From: Nitrobacter winogradskyi Nb-255
GTDB lineage: Bacteria; Pseudomonadota; Alphaproteobacteria; Rhizobiales; Xanthobacteraceae
Direction: 5' to 3'
Assembly: GCF_000012725.1 (NCBI RefSeq)
Contig: NC_007406.1
Span: 2,508,001 to 2,572,000, forward strand
DNA length: 64,000 bases
This document shows positions 1 through 9,268 of this stretch, piece after piece. The notes beneath the pieces were generated by a model. It searched no databases, was not told where the DNA came from, and saw only the letters and a program-made list of their open reading frames with translations. Each line of letters opens with the position of its first letter. Position 1 is the first letter of the stretch. The translations under genes and the position numbers were made by a program.

Positions 1-1003
1 TGATGCGGCCGTTCTGCGCGTGGGGGATGATGATATTCGGGGCCGCCGAATTGAACAGCGATGTCGGCGCGCGGATATTCTGAACCGAACTGTTGAAATC
101 CAGCGATGCGCGGAACCGTTCGCCGCGATAATCCAGACCGAGCGCGGCGACACCGACTTCGGCGGAGTTGAGATCGAGCGGCGTATCACCCTTGCGGTAA
201 GAGCCGTTGAAACGAACGCCCCACTCCTTGTTTTCTCCGAAGCGGCGGCCGAGATCGGCGTGGTTCCAGATCTGCGAGTTGCTGATGTAGGTCGTCGTCA
301 GGCGTGTCAGCGGCTCGTCGCCGGCGCGCTTCGGAATCATGTTGATCGTGCCGCCAGTGCGCGCGGTGCCGCCGCTGAGCAGCGCGCTCGGACCCTTGAG
401 GACTTCGACGCGCTCGATCCCCTCGAGAAAGCTCCGGCGCGGGTTGGCGAGGTAGAACAGCCCATCGTAGGCGGTGTCGAGATTGGTTACCGAGAAACCA
501 CGGATGAAGAACGAGTCGCGCTCGCTGAACGGCGGCGCGTCGTTGCGAACCGAAGGATCGTTGAGCGTGACATCCGCTATGCTCCTCGCCCGCTGATCCT
601 CCATGAGCTTGGAGGTATAGCCGGTGACATTGAACGGCGTCGTGAGAACCGACGTGTTGCCCAGCATGCCCATCCGCACGCCCGTTCCGACCTGGCCGCC
701 TGCATATGGCGCCGGAGGCTGTCCGACGGTTCCGGTCTGCGGCAGTGCGGGCGGGGAAGGTGCGGCGGCCGGCGGGGGCGCCGCCTCGCGGGAACGTGGC
801 CGCACCGCCGCCCGATGCGGATTCGGCGTCGCGCGAACCGTTCGGTTTCGCGTCGCCGGGCGCGTCCGCGGCGCGATCACCTCGATCGGCGTGAGCGTCG
901 TGCCGCCATTCGAAGATGAAGACTGCGCGATGGCGCTTTCAGACAGAGGCAGGACGCCCAGGCCTGAGATAATGAGAGCTATTTGACCAACCTGTCTTCT
1001 CAT
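1..1003 (-). CDS. TonB-dependent siderophore receptor, 3' end outside the window
   Basis: This is the N-terminal 334 residues of an outer-membrane receptor that imports ferric siderophores with TonB energy. A signal peptide (MRRQVGQIALIISGLGVLP...) is followed by a Pro/Ala-rich linker and a plug domain with the typical motifs RSIADV, FFIRGFS and ERVEVLKGPSALLSGG. The ATG at 1003 has a GGAGAC ribosome site 8 bases upstream. The reading frame stays open to base 1, so the barrel lies beyond the window. It sits downstream of the petrobactin-type genes and is a good candidate for uptake of that siderophore, which is inference. Confidence 0.9.
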   Translation of the reverse strand, partial: MRRQVGQIALIISGLGVLPLSESAIAQSSSSNGGTTLTPIEVIAPRTRPATRNRTVRATPNPHRAAVRPRSREAAPPPAAAPSPPALPQTGTVGQPPAPYAGGQVGTGVRMGMLGNTSVLTTPFNVTGYTSKLMEDQRARSIADVTLNDPSVRNDAPPFSERDSFFIRGFSVTNLDTAYDGLFYLANPRRSFLEGIERVEVLKGPSALLSGGTARTGGTINMIPKRAGDEPLTRLTTTYISNSQIWNHADLGRRFGENKEWGVRFNGSYRKGDTPLDLNSAEVGVAALGLDYRGERFRASLDFNSSVQNIRAPTSLFNSAAPNIIIPHAQNGRI

Positions 1004-1114
1004 GAAAAGTCTCCGATGCAATGTGCGTTCAACAATAAGTGCGGATGGATAGCGGAGCAGAAGCGTGCTCCGCGCTGGCTTGCCGAGTGACGGCGGTTTC
1101 GATCGATCTTCCGG

Positions 1115-1600
1115 TCATCGCAGGCGCGCCATGCAATAGGCATCAACGAACATGCCATCGCGGAACGTCGCGGCTTTGTGGGTGCCTTCGATCTCGAAAC
1201 CGAATTTGTTGTAGAGCGCGAGCGCGCTGACATTGTCGGTGAACACGGTCATTTCGATGCGCTTGATGTTCAGCCAGTTGTCGGCGGCATCGATCATCGC
1301 GCCGAGCAGCCGTGAGCCGATGCCTTTTCGGGAATGGTCTTCGTGGACGCCGATCCAGAACTCGGCCGCATGGGCGCGGCGTCCGTAAAAGGGGCGCAGC
1401 GCCGAGGCGCCGACCACCCGGCCATCCAGCTCAGCCGAGAGGTGCAAGTCTCGCGGAGACTGCGGTTCGAGCCATTTCTGGACCTTGTCGAACGGTTCGT
1501 AGGGAAGAGCGAGAGTCCAGAAACGAAATGAGTGCTGATTGACGATCTCGAAAATATCAGCAGCGTCCTCACTGCGCATGGCGCGTATCGTAATCTCCAT
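1115..1600 (-). CDS. GNAT-family N-acetyltransferase
   Basis: The 161-residue protein has the GNAT fold: an N-terminal MEITIRAMRSEDAADI strand, the acetyl-CoA loop near residues 90-97 (HSRKGIGSRLL, a Q/RxxGxG/A motif) and a C-terminal ALALYNKFGFEIEGT motif. Family members transfer acetyl from acetyl-CoA to amines of small molecules or proteins. The ATG at 1600 follows GGAGAAACGA. It lies between two TonB-dependent receptor genes on the same strand and downstream of the siderophore operon. It could therefore acetylate a siderophore amine, but L-amino-acid acetylation (a phosphinothricin-acetyltransferase-like role) is equally possible. Confidence 0.85.
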   Translation of the reverse strand: MEITIRAMRSEDAADIFEIVNQHSFRFWTLALPYEPFDKVQKWLEPQSPRDLHLSAELDGRVVGASALRPFYGRRAHAAEFWIGVHEDHSRKGIGSRLLGAMIDAADNWLNIKRIEMTVFTDNVSALALYNKFGFEIEGTHKAATFRDGMFVDAYCMARLR

Positions 1601-1749
1601 TCGTTTCTCCGGAAGTTCGGTCAGACGATCATGTGCTTGCATCTCGCGAATCCCTGGGTCATCTTCCTGGCGCTGGATGCGGCCCGCGGACCCGACATGA
1701 AGGCTGTTCTCTTGCAGCCTCGCTATCGAAGATGGACGAAGCGCAAACA

Positions 1750-4008
1750 TCAGAAGTCGAGCCTGAGACTTGCGAGGAACGACCGGCCGGATTCGTAAAG
1801 AGGCCGCACCAGGCCGGTGCCAAATTCCAGGCCGTAGGTGCCGCGGGCGGTATAGGTGGCGTTGAACAGGTTCCTGATCTCTCCGCGCATCGTCAGCGTA
1901 GGCAGATAAAAGGAGCGGTGCTCGATAAAGGCATTGAGAACCTGATAGCCTTCGAGCCGGCCGATCCCGGTCGCAGGATTGAAGAGCGTGTTGTTGTCGA
2001 ACACGATCTCGACGTCGCCGCCGACCGTCAGCTTCCACGGCGCGATGGTATGTACGGCCTGAAACGTCAGGACGTCTCCGATCGGGGCCGTCAGATACCT
2101 GCCCACATAGGAGTCGGCCGGTCTGCCGTCGATTTCCGCATCGATGCGTATGAACCGGACCCGCACAAATCCGTCGGCCCAGTTGTAAGTACCGCCAGCC
2201 TGGAAGCCCTGCGTTTGCAGGTTGAAAGCTCGCAGCGCCATGTCGGGAGCCCATAGAGGCACGCGCGCGTCGTTGATCTGGGTGCGGAAGACGCCGCCCT
2301 CGACCTGGAGGCTTCCGTAATGTGCGACGAGACCCGTCGTGTAGTTGTTCGACGTCACCGACTTAGGCCCGGCGCCGTAGTTCCAGGCCGGGTTCTGGGC
2401 GTAGTTCTCGGCCAGCGGGATGCCGGCCCAGACGTGCGAAAAGCCGGCCTTGGCGATGAGAAAGCTCGTCAGGTCGTACTCGCCGGACACGTTGCCGCTG
2501 AGGCCCTGGCCACTGGAGCGAAAACCGTTGACGCCCTCGAAATTCTGATGCTCTCCGCGCAGGCCGAAGGAGAGTCTGGTGCGTACCCAGGGCCTCAGCC
2601 GGGCCTGGGCGTAAGCACCGAAATTACTGGCCCGTTCCGCTGACCGATAGCTTTTGTCGAGGTACTCGGCGCGGTCCCGGTAAAAATCCAGTCCCGCGAC
2701 GATATTGCCGATGGGCAGAGCGAACTTGTTCTCCAGCTTTCCGTTGAAACTGTCGGTGATGCCTTCACTGGTGTAGCTGTAGGTATCGATCGTAGCGCCG
2801 CTGTACTGGTCCACCGCGACTTTCGAGCGGGTGTAGGCCAGCACGAACTTTGGATCCCACCACCCCTCGGGCGAGGCGTCGGTATAGGTGAAGACGGTGT
2901 TCTGCCGATCGAGCGTGTAAGGGCGCAGCAGCGGCGTCGACCTGTTGTCCACGATTTGCGCGGCGTTCGCCCGGAACGGCCGGATCGCGTCGTCACGCAT
3001 CTGTTCATGACTGATCGCGAACCGCTGACCTTCAATGCCCTGATAGGCGACCTTGCCAATTCCGCTTAGAAAGTTGGTTGCGGTGCCGAGCACCTCCTGG
3101 CCATTGCCGGCTCTGAACTCGTTTCCCCTGCCATATGTCAATGAGCCGAGCGTCTCGAAGCCGCCCTGGCGAGAGTAGCCCGTCAGATTGTTCGTCGAGA
3201 CATGACCGTTGAAGTTGAATATCGACTTCAGCGAACCGCCGAATCCGTCCTCGGACAGAAAATCCCTCGCGTCCTTGGTCACGTAAGCGATCGCGCCGGC
3301 GAGCGCTCCGGCGCCGGAATCAACCGGCGCCACTCCCGCATCGATGCGCACGGCCTTGAGAAGGTTCGGATCGATCATCGTCGTCGCGTTGTGGTGGAAG
3401 ACCTTGTTGTTCTGCCGCGCGCCGTCGATCGAGACCGCGAGGTTGGTCTCCTCGATGCCGTGCACGTAGACCTTCTGGGACATCGGCAGCGGAGATCCAA
3501 CGGTGATGCCCGCCTCACCGCGAAACAAGCCTTTGACGTCGGTTGCGTTGCGACGCTCGATATCCGCGCGGGTAATGTTGATTTCGCTGACGCCGCCACG
3601 CCCGATGTCCTGCGCGCCGCCTGTCACGCTGATCGTATCGAGCGTGACGACGTCGGCGCCATAACCGGCGGGAGCGCCCGGCGCCTCGATCGCGACCGTG
3701 CGCGGACCCGTGAAATGATAGCCGAGATTCGAACCGGCAAGGATTTCCCGAAGCGCCGTCTCGGCTGAATACCGGCCGCTCACCGCTCGCGAGATACCGC
3801 GGATTGCGCCCGCGTCCGGGCGGACCACCTGGATGCCGGTCGCGGCCGTGAAATCGGCAAGCGCGGAAAGCCGCGGTTTCGCGGAAATGCTGAAGCTGTA
3901 AGCTATATCATCCCTCGCCCATGCTTCATGAGCGCCAGCGACGAGGAGCGTCACCGAACATATCGACACCCCGCATCTCAGCACGGCGGCACTGGTAAAC
4001 TTCCGCAT
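1750..4008 (-). CDS. TonB-dependent receptor with STN signalling domain
   Basis: A 752-residue outer-membrane receptor. The signal peptide ends near ARDDIAYSF and is followed by an STN secretin/TonB domain (about residues 40-110) that touches FecR in the periplasm. Then come a plug (DGARQNNKVFHHN, SGAGALAGAIAY) and a beta-barrel ending in LASLRLDF with the terminal Phe required for BAM insertion. The plug resembles HmuR-type heme receptors of rhizobia, but I see no clear FRAP/NPNL box, so the substrate is open (siderophore or heme). It follows the fecR gene by about 100 bases, the arrangement of a cell-surface signalling system. Confidence 0.92.
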   Translation of the reverse strand: MRKFTSAAVLRCGVSICSVTLLVAGAHEAWARDDIAYSFSISAKPRLSALADFTAATGIQVVRPDAGAIRGISRAVSGRYSAETALREILAGSNLGYHFTGPRTVAIEAPGAPAGYGADVVTLDTISVTGGAQDIGRGGVSEINITRADIERRNATDVKGLFRGEAGITVGSPLPMSQKVYVHGIEETNLAVSIDGARQNNKVFHHNATTMIDPNLLKAVRIDAGVAPVDSGAGALAGAIAYVTKDARDFLSEDGFGGSLKSIFNFNGHVSTNNLTGYSRQGGFETLGSLTYGRGNEFRAGNGQEVLGTATNFLSGIGKVAYQGIEGQRFAISHEQMRDDAIRPFRANAAQIVDNRSTPLLRPYTLDRQNTVFTYTDASPEGWWDPKFVLAYTRSKVAVDQYSGATIDTYSYTSEGITDSFNGKLENKFALPIGNIVAGLDFYRDRAEYLDKSYRSAERASNFGAYAQARLRPWVRTRLSFGLRGEHQNFEGVNGFRSSGQGLSGNVSGEYDLTSFLIAKAGFSHVWAGIPLAENYAQNPAWNYGAGPKSVTSNNYTTGLVAHYGSLQVEGGVFRTQINDARVPLWAPDMALRAFNLQTQGFQAGGTYNWADGFVRVRFIRIDAEIDGRPADSYVGRYLTAPIGDVLTFQAVHTIAPWKLTVGGDVEIVFDNNTLFNPATGIGRLEGYQVLNAFIEHRSFYLPTLTMRGEIRNLFNATYTARGTYGLEFGTGLVRPLYESGRSFLASLRLDF

Positions 4009-4115
4009 GGCCTGTGTAGGTCCCCCACCCCGACCGGGGGAGCGCGCGCGATCGGCAACCCTTCCCGATATTCAACGGGCAAGGGACCCAGACCCCGTAA
4101 AAAAAGATGAACCTT

Positions 4116-5099
4116 TTATCGATAGATCAGGGTGGCGAAACCCGGAACCGAGAGGGTCCGGACCCCGAGCGTGCTGCGGAGCGCCTCCAGAACGGCGCCT
4201 GGATCATCGGCCCGGAAGGTGCCGGAGAGCGTCATCCGTCGCAGTTCCGGATCGATAATCAGCACACGGCCGGCCGCCATGTTATCGAGTTCCTTCACCA
4301 CCCGCGAAAGCGGGGCCCGATCGAGGACGATCAATCCACGCCGCCAGGCGAACACCTGTTCGGGATCGACCGCCTCCGGTGCGCCGAGAGCGCCATCCTT
4401 GAGCGAGACGCGCTGCCAGTTCGTCAGATTGACCGGTCCACGGGTTGCTTCGGCATCGGACACCGCGACCTTGCCGTGCTCAACCGTGACCGCGCCGGCT
4501 TCGCGATCGACCTCGAAGGCGGTGCCATGCACCAGAACATCGACCCGCCCGGCGTGGACGGTGAAGGGACGCTGCCGGTCCGCGACCACCTCGAACCACA
4601 CACGGCCGCGCAGCATGGTGATCGCGCGGACGCCGCCAACCATATCGGTCTTCAGCGCCGTACCGCCGTCCAGCATCACCAGCGAGCCATCGGCAAGACG
4701 CACTTCCCGCCGCTCGCCGGGTTGCGTCGCAACATCCGCGAATGCGCGGTCGATCATGCCCGGATCGCGCCATATCGCCCCGCCACCGGTCAGCACCATC
4801 GCGATCACGGCCGCGGCGGCGAATCTCAATCCGAGTTTCAGCGGGCCGCGCCGCGGCGACGCAACGGCGCTGCGATGCCAGCCCGCGGCGGCAAGGCGAG
4901 CAGCAGGCCGGTCGAGCGCGCCCCACAATTCCGAGATGTCGACCATCGCATCATGATGAGCGGGATCGGCCTTCAGCCAGGCCCGGTAGGCGCGTCGCGT
5001 CTCGTCGGAGGCAAGGGGGTTATTGAGGCGGACGAACCATTCAGTCGCCTCCCGCGAAGCCCGCTCCCGATCGTCCCTGTTGTCCGATGCGAATACCAT
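4116..5099 (-). CDS. fecR: FecR-type anti-sigma factor
   Basis: This 327-residue inner-membrane regulator has an N-terminal DUF4880-like segment (EATEWFVRLNNPLASDETRRAYRAW), a membrane helix at about residues 92-107 (FAAAAVIAMVLTGGGAI) and a periplasmic FecR domain (GERREVRLADGSLVMLDGGTAL, RVDVLVHGTAFEVDRE). FecR proteins hold an ECF sigma factor until the loaded TonB-dependent receptor signals through its STN domain, and the STN receptor is immediately downstream. A fecI gene normally precedes fecR directly. None is present here; the nearest FecI-like gene is at 13034, beyond the siderophore operon. Confidence 0.9.
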   Translation of the reverse strand: MVFASDNRDDRERASREATEWFVRLNNPLASDETRRAYRAWLKADPAHHDAMVDISELWGALDRPAARLAAAGWHRSAVASPRRGPLKLGLRFAAAAVIAMVLTGGGAIWRDPGMIDRAFADVATQPGERREVRLADGSLVMLDGGTALKTDMVGGVRAITMLRGRVWFEVVADRQRPFTVHAGRVDVLVHGTAFEVDREAGAVTVEHGKVAVSDAEATRGPVNLTNWQRVSLKDGALGAPEAVDPEQVFAWRRGLIVLDRAPLSRVVKELDNMAAGRVLIIDPELRRMTLSGTFRADDPGAVLEALRSTLGVRTLSVPGFATLIYR

Positions 5100-5820
5100 A
5101 CTCTCTCTCGCGCGACGGCTCCGTAACTATATCATGCTGTATCTGATCTACCGCTGCACGGATGGAGTTCGGCGACCTTCCAGGCGGCCAATACGGCGCC
5201 CCCGGCTCCGGACCTGGGATTGCGACGACGGGCGAGACACCGTCGCGCCACGCCTCCGGAGCAGCACGGGCAAATTTGTGATCCGCCGCGACGCGGAGAG
5301 CAGTTTCGACACGATTATCCTGACCGCCTCGACAGGGACGTCATTCGGAGAACTCGTAGCATACAACGTTTCATAACCATTGATTCATCATAATATATAC
5401 GTCATTCGGCCACACCGGCTTCCCGCAAATGTCTCATCGAACATCTCATAGCTGAAAATCTGCTTCAAACTGGCTGTATTTGCAATGAGCTTCGAGAGGT
5501 CGACTGCAATGACCGCGCTCTTCTCGAGTCTTTCACCGCTTCATGGAAACGGTGAAAGGCTCGATCTATGTATTTGACGCGCTTTCTTCACGCGAGCCGG
5601 ATTCACTTCGCTCGAAAACGCTATAGATGTCGACGTGATCCGAATGGGTGTGATCCGACTGATGTCGGTGGAGTTCGAACCACGATCGCATGCCGTTCTC
5701 TGCCGGCGGCCCCGGCAGCGAACCCATCAACTCACGGACATAAGCCGAGGGTCAACGCCGCGAGAACGCGGGTTCGGCGATGAGCGATTGAATTGCCCGG
5801 CGAATGCAACGTGGCCGGCC
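5100..5820. other. intergenic stretch with no recognised gene
   Basis: About 720 bases separate fecR from the end of the siderophore operon. It contains one copy of the dispersed palindromic repeat (5526-5626). A 72-codon minus-strand ORF (5148-5366) has no recognisable domain. Part of the stretch could be the remains of a lost fecI gene, but I could not recognise sigma-factor motifs on either strand. Confidence 0.5.
5526..5626. repeat. dispersed palindromic repeat, copy 1
   Basis: An arm pair (gtctttcaccg / cggtgaaaggc) is followed by tttgacgcgctttcttcacgcg and cttcgctcgaaaacgctatag. The last block is the reverse complement of the core shared with the other copies in this window. No coding potential. 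Confidence 0.85.
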
Positions 5821-6693
5821 TCAGATGGAGCGACCCTCGACGATCGCTTCCCGCGGCACTGCTCTCTGCATGAGAGCGCCGATGTGCGCCAATAAGGCGA
5901 CCCTGTCCCGGATGAGTGTTTCAAAGCAATCTTCTCCGAACCATTCGAGCGAGGCATCGGCGTCACTCATGACCAGGGCCGCGGAAAGGAAGGCATCGAG
6001 ACTCATGGCGCCCTCGAACAGCGGCACCATGCCTTCGCGGCAGCCGGCCGCGGCATAGACATTTCCGGGAGCGAACACGTTGAGCTCGCCGCGGGAGCGA
6101 ACATTCTTCAGATGGTAGTGCCCGATATAAGGGGCGAGCGCGCGATGGGCGGAAACCAGATCGTCACCCCCTTCCCACACATGAAGCGCGTCGAAATTGA
6201 TTCCGAGACCTGGATGATCGACCTCCGCCAGCAGGCGCTGGGTCGAAGCGAGACTGTCAGCCAGAGTGTTCGGATGAGTCTCGACCAGAAGCCGTATCCC
6301 ATGATCATACGCGATCGCGGCCATGTCGCGCACGCGGCTCGTCATGACCTTCCGCTTGTCCTCGGGCACCTCCACGCTTGGCCGGTCGCCGACGAAGGTG
6401 CGGATCTTGGGCGCCGACCAGTGTTGCGCCATTCGGCAGAGCCTTTGCGTTCGTTCGCGAACGATCGCGGGATCGCCATCGGTCGGCAGATAGTCGCTCA
6501 GCATCGACACCGAGAGGCCAAGGTCACCGAGCCAGTCGGCGCCGTAGTGGGGATGGGTTCGCGCCAGACCGCGCGCATGCGCACCCCACAATTCGATTCC
6601 GTCAAAACCGCTGCGCCTTGCCCAGACGGCGATATCCCAGATCGAGATCAGGTGATGGCGAAAGGTAATGGTGCAGACCGAGAGCTTCATCAT
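5821..6693 (-). CDS. asbF: 3-dehydroshikimate dehydratase, AsbF-like
   Basis: The 290-residue TIM-barrel protein belongs to the sugar-phosphate isomerase/AP endonuclease 2 superfamily. AsbF converts 3-dehydroshikimate to 3,4-dihydroxybenzoate, the catechol unit of petrobactin. Likely metal ligands are visible in LLVETHPNTL, GINFDALHVWE, GHYHLKNV and SLEWFGED. The length is close to the roughly 280 residues of Bacillus AsbF. The chosen ATG (6693) overlaps the stop of the upstream gene as ATGA, showing translational coupling; upstream in-frame Met codons would overlap much more. It is the last gene of the asb-type operon. Confidence 0.88.
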   Translation of the reverse strand: MMKLSVCTITFRHHLISIWDIAVWARRSGFDGIELWGAHARGLARTHPHYGADWLGDLGLSVSMLSDYLPTDGDPAIVRERTQRLCRMAQHWSAPKIRTFVGDRPSVEVPEDKRKVMTSRVRDMAAIAYDHGIRLLVETHPNTLADSLASTQRLLAEVDHPGLGINFDALHVWEGGDDLVSAHRALAPYIGHYHLKNVRSRGELNVFAPGNVYAAAGCREGMVPLFEGAMSLDAFLSAALVMSDADASLEWFGEDCFETLIRDRVALLAHIGALMQRAVPREAIVEGRSI

Positions 6694-8000
6694 CGTGCCG
6701 CCGACAGACATTCTGGCGTCGACGCAGGCTTCCAGCCTTGATCGGCGCACCAGTTGAAAAATACCGTCTCAAGCCGCGCCTTGATGGCGGTCTCAAGCGC
6801 ATCGAGTTTATCCAGCGCCGCAAAGACATCCGCGGCATGGGCGTGATCACCGGTTTGCGCCAGCCGCAGGATCACGAAATGCAGACCCTTCAGGCCGACC
6901 GCGAGTTCTTCGATCTTGTCGCACCAGTGCAGGAACTCGTCGTTCGGCAGGTTGAGCGCGCGCCAGAAATAGGCGAAGCCGTGCTCATAGGCCCATTTGC
7001 GGATCGCGATCACCGGCAACTCACGCAATGCTGTTTTTAGATCGGATACGTCGAGACCGGCGCGGCCCTCGACATGGGCCGCCACGATCTCCCGCACGTT
7101 GCGGATCAACGGATTGTCGCCAGAGATGAAGCAGGCGAGAAAGAAGTCGCGGATGTCCGCGGCCAATGGCGGCGCCACCGCCTGGCGATCGAAAATATAG
7201 CCGCCCGCGACGCTCGGCTGGGCGACGGCATTGAGCAGGCGCTCGCGCGCGATCGGACCTTCCCAGCGGAAATCAGGATCACGCACCTGCCAGACCTCGG
7301 GGTCCTCGGTCGCCTCCAGCATCAGATAGTGCGGAAACGGGTTCTGGTTGAACTTGTTCTCCCGCTCGGGCAGGTGAAACATGTCCAGCATCACCATGAC
7401 GCTTTCAGTCGGCCGGCGTGCGGCTACCAGACCGATGAGCTTTTCAAGATTGGCCTGCTTCGATGCCGAATGATCATACCATTCCGTGACCTGCACGCCG
7501 TAAAGCCGGTGGAACCAGCGACGGAAGAAGTCGTGGCTGATCTCGGGCGTATGATAGAGCAGCTCGTGCCGCGTTGAGACGGCGAAGTCCGCATCCCAGA
7601 CGCTGAAATAGAACAGCCGGTGATCCAGTCCAGCCGCCTTCACCGCATCGCACAGGCATGAGACGAAGCAATGGACCTTGATATCCGGATATTCCTCGGC
7701 ATGGACGTCGGGCACGGCGGTCTCCGACGCATTCGCGGCGACATCGGAGGTGGTCCTCGCGCCGGCCAGAAGGCTCGCGAGATCGTCCACCGTTTCGATG
7801 TCCGGCCCGGTGACCATCTCTTCGGAAATGACAAGGCCATGCTTCAGTTCAAGATGCAGAAACAGGTCCAGCAATAGAACTGAATCGAGATACAGATCGG
7901 CATTCAGCCGCGAGTGCGGGCCAAAGCCATCGAGATGAGTGTTGTTCATCTGCTCGGCGAGCACCGCTCGGATCGAGGCGACTATATCCTCACGTGTCAT
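6690..8000 (-). CDS. AsbD-AsbE fusion: aryl carrier protein plus petrobactin condensing protein
   Basis: The 436-residue protein begins with an acyl-carrier domain (residues 1-90) carrying the phosphopantetheine site DLYLDSVLLLD, with the modified Ser at residue 40. A short Ala/Thr linker leads into an AsbE-like domain (about 105-436, IKVHCFVSCLCDAV ... FVILRLAQTG). In Bacillus, AsbD and AsbE are separate proteins: AsbC loads dihydroxybenzoate on AsbD and AsbE passes it to spermidine. The ATG at 8000 overlaps the asbC-like stop (ATGA), and the stop overlaps the asbF start. A larger ORF extends upstream to 8156 but lies inside the preceding gene. Confidence 0.82.
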   Translation of the reverse strand: MTREDIVASIRAVLAEQMNNTHLDGFGPHSRLNADLYLDSVLLLDLFLHLELKHGLVISEEMVTGPDIETVDDLASLLAGARTTSDVAANASETAVPDVHAEEYPDIKVHCFVSCLCDAVKAAGLDHRLFYFSVWDADFAVSTRHELLYHTPEISHDFFRRWFHRLYGVQVTEWYDHSASKQANLEKLIGLVAARRPTESVMVMLDMFHLPERENKFNQNPFPHYLMLEATEDPEVWQVRDPDFRWEGPIARERLLNAVAQPSVAGGYIFDRQAVAPPLAADIRDFFLACFISGDNPLIRNVREIVAAHVEGRAGLDVSDLKTALRELPVIAIRKWAYEHGFAYFWRALNLPNDEFLHWCDKIEELAVGLKGLHFVILRLAQTGDHAHAADVFAALDKLDALETAIKARLETVFFNWCADQGWKPASTPECLSAAR

Positions 8001-9268
8001 ATCGCGGCCTCCGCGGCGGCGTGTTCGAGCCGGCCCTCTGCATACAGCGCCGCGATCTCGCGCCGGTTGATCTTTCCGTTCGCCTGCCTCGGCACGCAAG
8101 CGAGGCGCACCGCCTCCATGGGAACCTGGTGGACAGCGAGATTCTGCATGCACCATTCGCGCAGGCTTGCGGGCGCGATGGCGTGTTCGGCGCAGAAGGC
8201 CAGAGCCACCCGTTCGCCCGCGGACGGATCGACCCGGCGGAAAGCCACGGCGTCCGTCACGCCCGGCATCGCCATCACGACATCCTCCACTTCCCGCGGA
8301 TAGACGTTGATGCCGGAAACGTTGATCGTATCATCGAGCCGCGCGACGAAGACGAGCGTTCCGGTACCTGTCAGATAGCCGAGATCGCGGGTATGAATCT
8401 CACGATCGCCCGCCCGCACCACGATCTCGCGCGGTGCGCCCTCCCCGCCGGTCTCGACGCCCAGATGAGGTAACGGGATTCCCATTTCATCCGGCGTGGC
8501 AAGGTCGGGATTGATCGCCACACAGCCCGCTTCCGAGCAACCATATTGTTGAAAGAGATGCGTGGTACGGGCGCGGATCGAAGCGAACCAGGGGTCGGGC
8601 AGAAGCGTTCCCGAAGTCATGGCGGCGAAGATCGTCTCGCCCCCCGGCAGCAACCGGGAGATAGTGTGCAGCATGGCCGGCGACGAATACAGCAATGGCT
8701 GCCGGGTCTCGCGAAGGCGCGCGATCACATACCTCGGATTGGCGGTATTGAGAACGTGCGGCGACTGCCCGCGCCTGAGCGCCACGAGCACGCCGCAGAT
8801 CAGCCCGTATGAATGGGTGACCGGGCAGGCGACCAGGGGCGTCATGCTCTCCGGTTCACGGAAGGCCGATACATAGCTTTCGATCTCACGGTCGATCTCG
8901 GCCCAGGTCCGGGCGACCCGCTTGGGCTCGCCCGTCGTTCCCGAGGTCGTCTGCAACAGCAGTCCGGGCCCCGCGGCGCCCCCTTCAAGCTCCTCGACGG
9001 CGAAACCATCGCAGACAAGCCGGTGACAGCCGACGCTGACCGCAAGCCGTCGCGCCGCCGCGCGCGGCGTCGAGGGACGGATGGGAAGCACGCTGGCTCC
9101 GGCCGAGCGCAACGCGAAGAACAGCGCGAGAAATTCGGCCGTATCGGAAAGACACACGGCATAGCTGAGGCCCGGCTGGTCCGCGATACCGACGGCGAGA
9201 GCCGCGCGTTCGCTCATGGCCTGCATGCGAGCCTGGTCGTAGAAGGTGTCGTCTATGCGAATCATCAT
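7997..9268 (-). CDS. asbC: 3,4-dihydroxybenzoate-AMP ligase, AsbC-like
   Basis: A 423-residue adenylate-forming enzyme. The AMP-binding P-loop LLQTTSGTTGEPKRVAR lies near residue 105. The acceptor motif GYLTGTGTLVFVARLDDTINVSGINVYPREVE is near residues 295-325 and the C-terminal catalytic Lys is in NGKINRREI. It would activate 3,4-dihydroxybenzoate with ATP and load it on the carrier domain of the next gene. Start (9268) and stop both form ATGA overlaps with neighbours. The substrate is inferred from the operon, because acyl-CoA ligases share the same motifs. Confidence 0.85.
   Translation of the reverse strand: MMIRIDDTFYDQARMQAMSERAALAVGIADQPGLSYAVCLSDTAEFLALFFALRSAGASVLPIRPSTPRAAARRLAVSVGCHRLVCDGFAVEELEGGAAGPGLLLQTTSGTTGEPKRVARTWAEIDREIESYVSAFREPESMTPLVACPVTHSYGLICGVLVALRRGQSPHVLNTANPRYVIARLRETRQPLLYSSPAMLHTISRLLPGGETIFAAMTSGTLLPDPWFASIRARTTHLFQQYGCSEAGCVAINPDLATPDEMGIPLPHLGVETGGEGAPREIVVRAGDREIHTRDLGYLTGTGTLVFVARLDDTINVSGINVYPREVEDVVMAMPGVTDAVAFRRVDPSAGERVALAFCAEHAIAPASLREWCMQNLAVHQVPMEAVRLACVPRQANGKINRREIAALYAEGRLEHAAAEAAI

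Noticed and set aside
20-919. 299-residue plus-strand ORF
   Set aside because: It is the shadow of the TonB-dependent receptor on the minus strand, which has a signal peptide and plug motifs.
5148-5366. 72-codon minus-strand ORF as a remnant of fecI
   Set aside because: Suggestive position, but no sigma-factor region 2 or 4 motif is visible.
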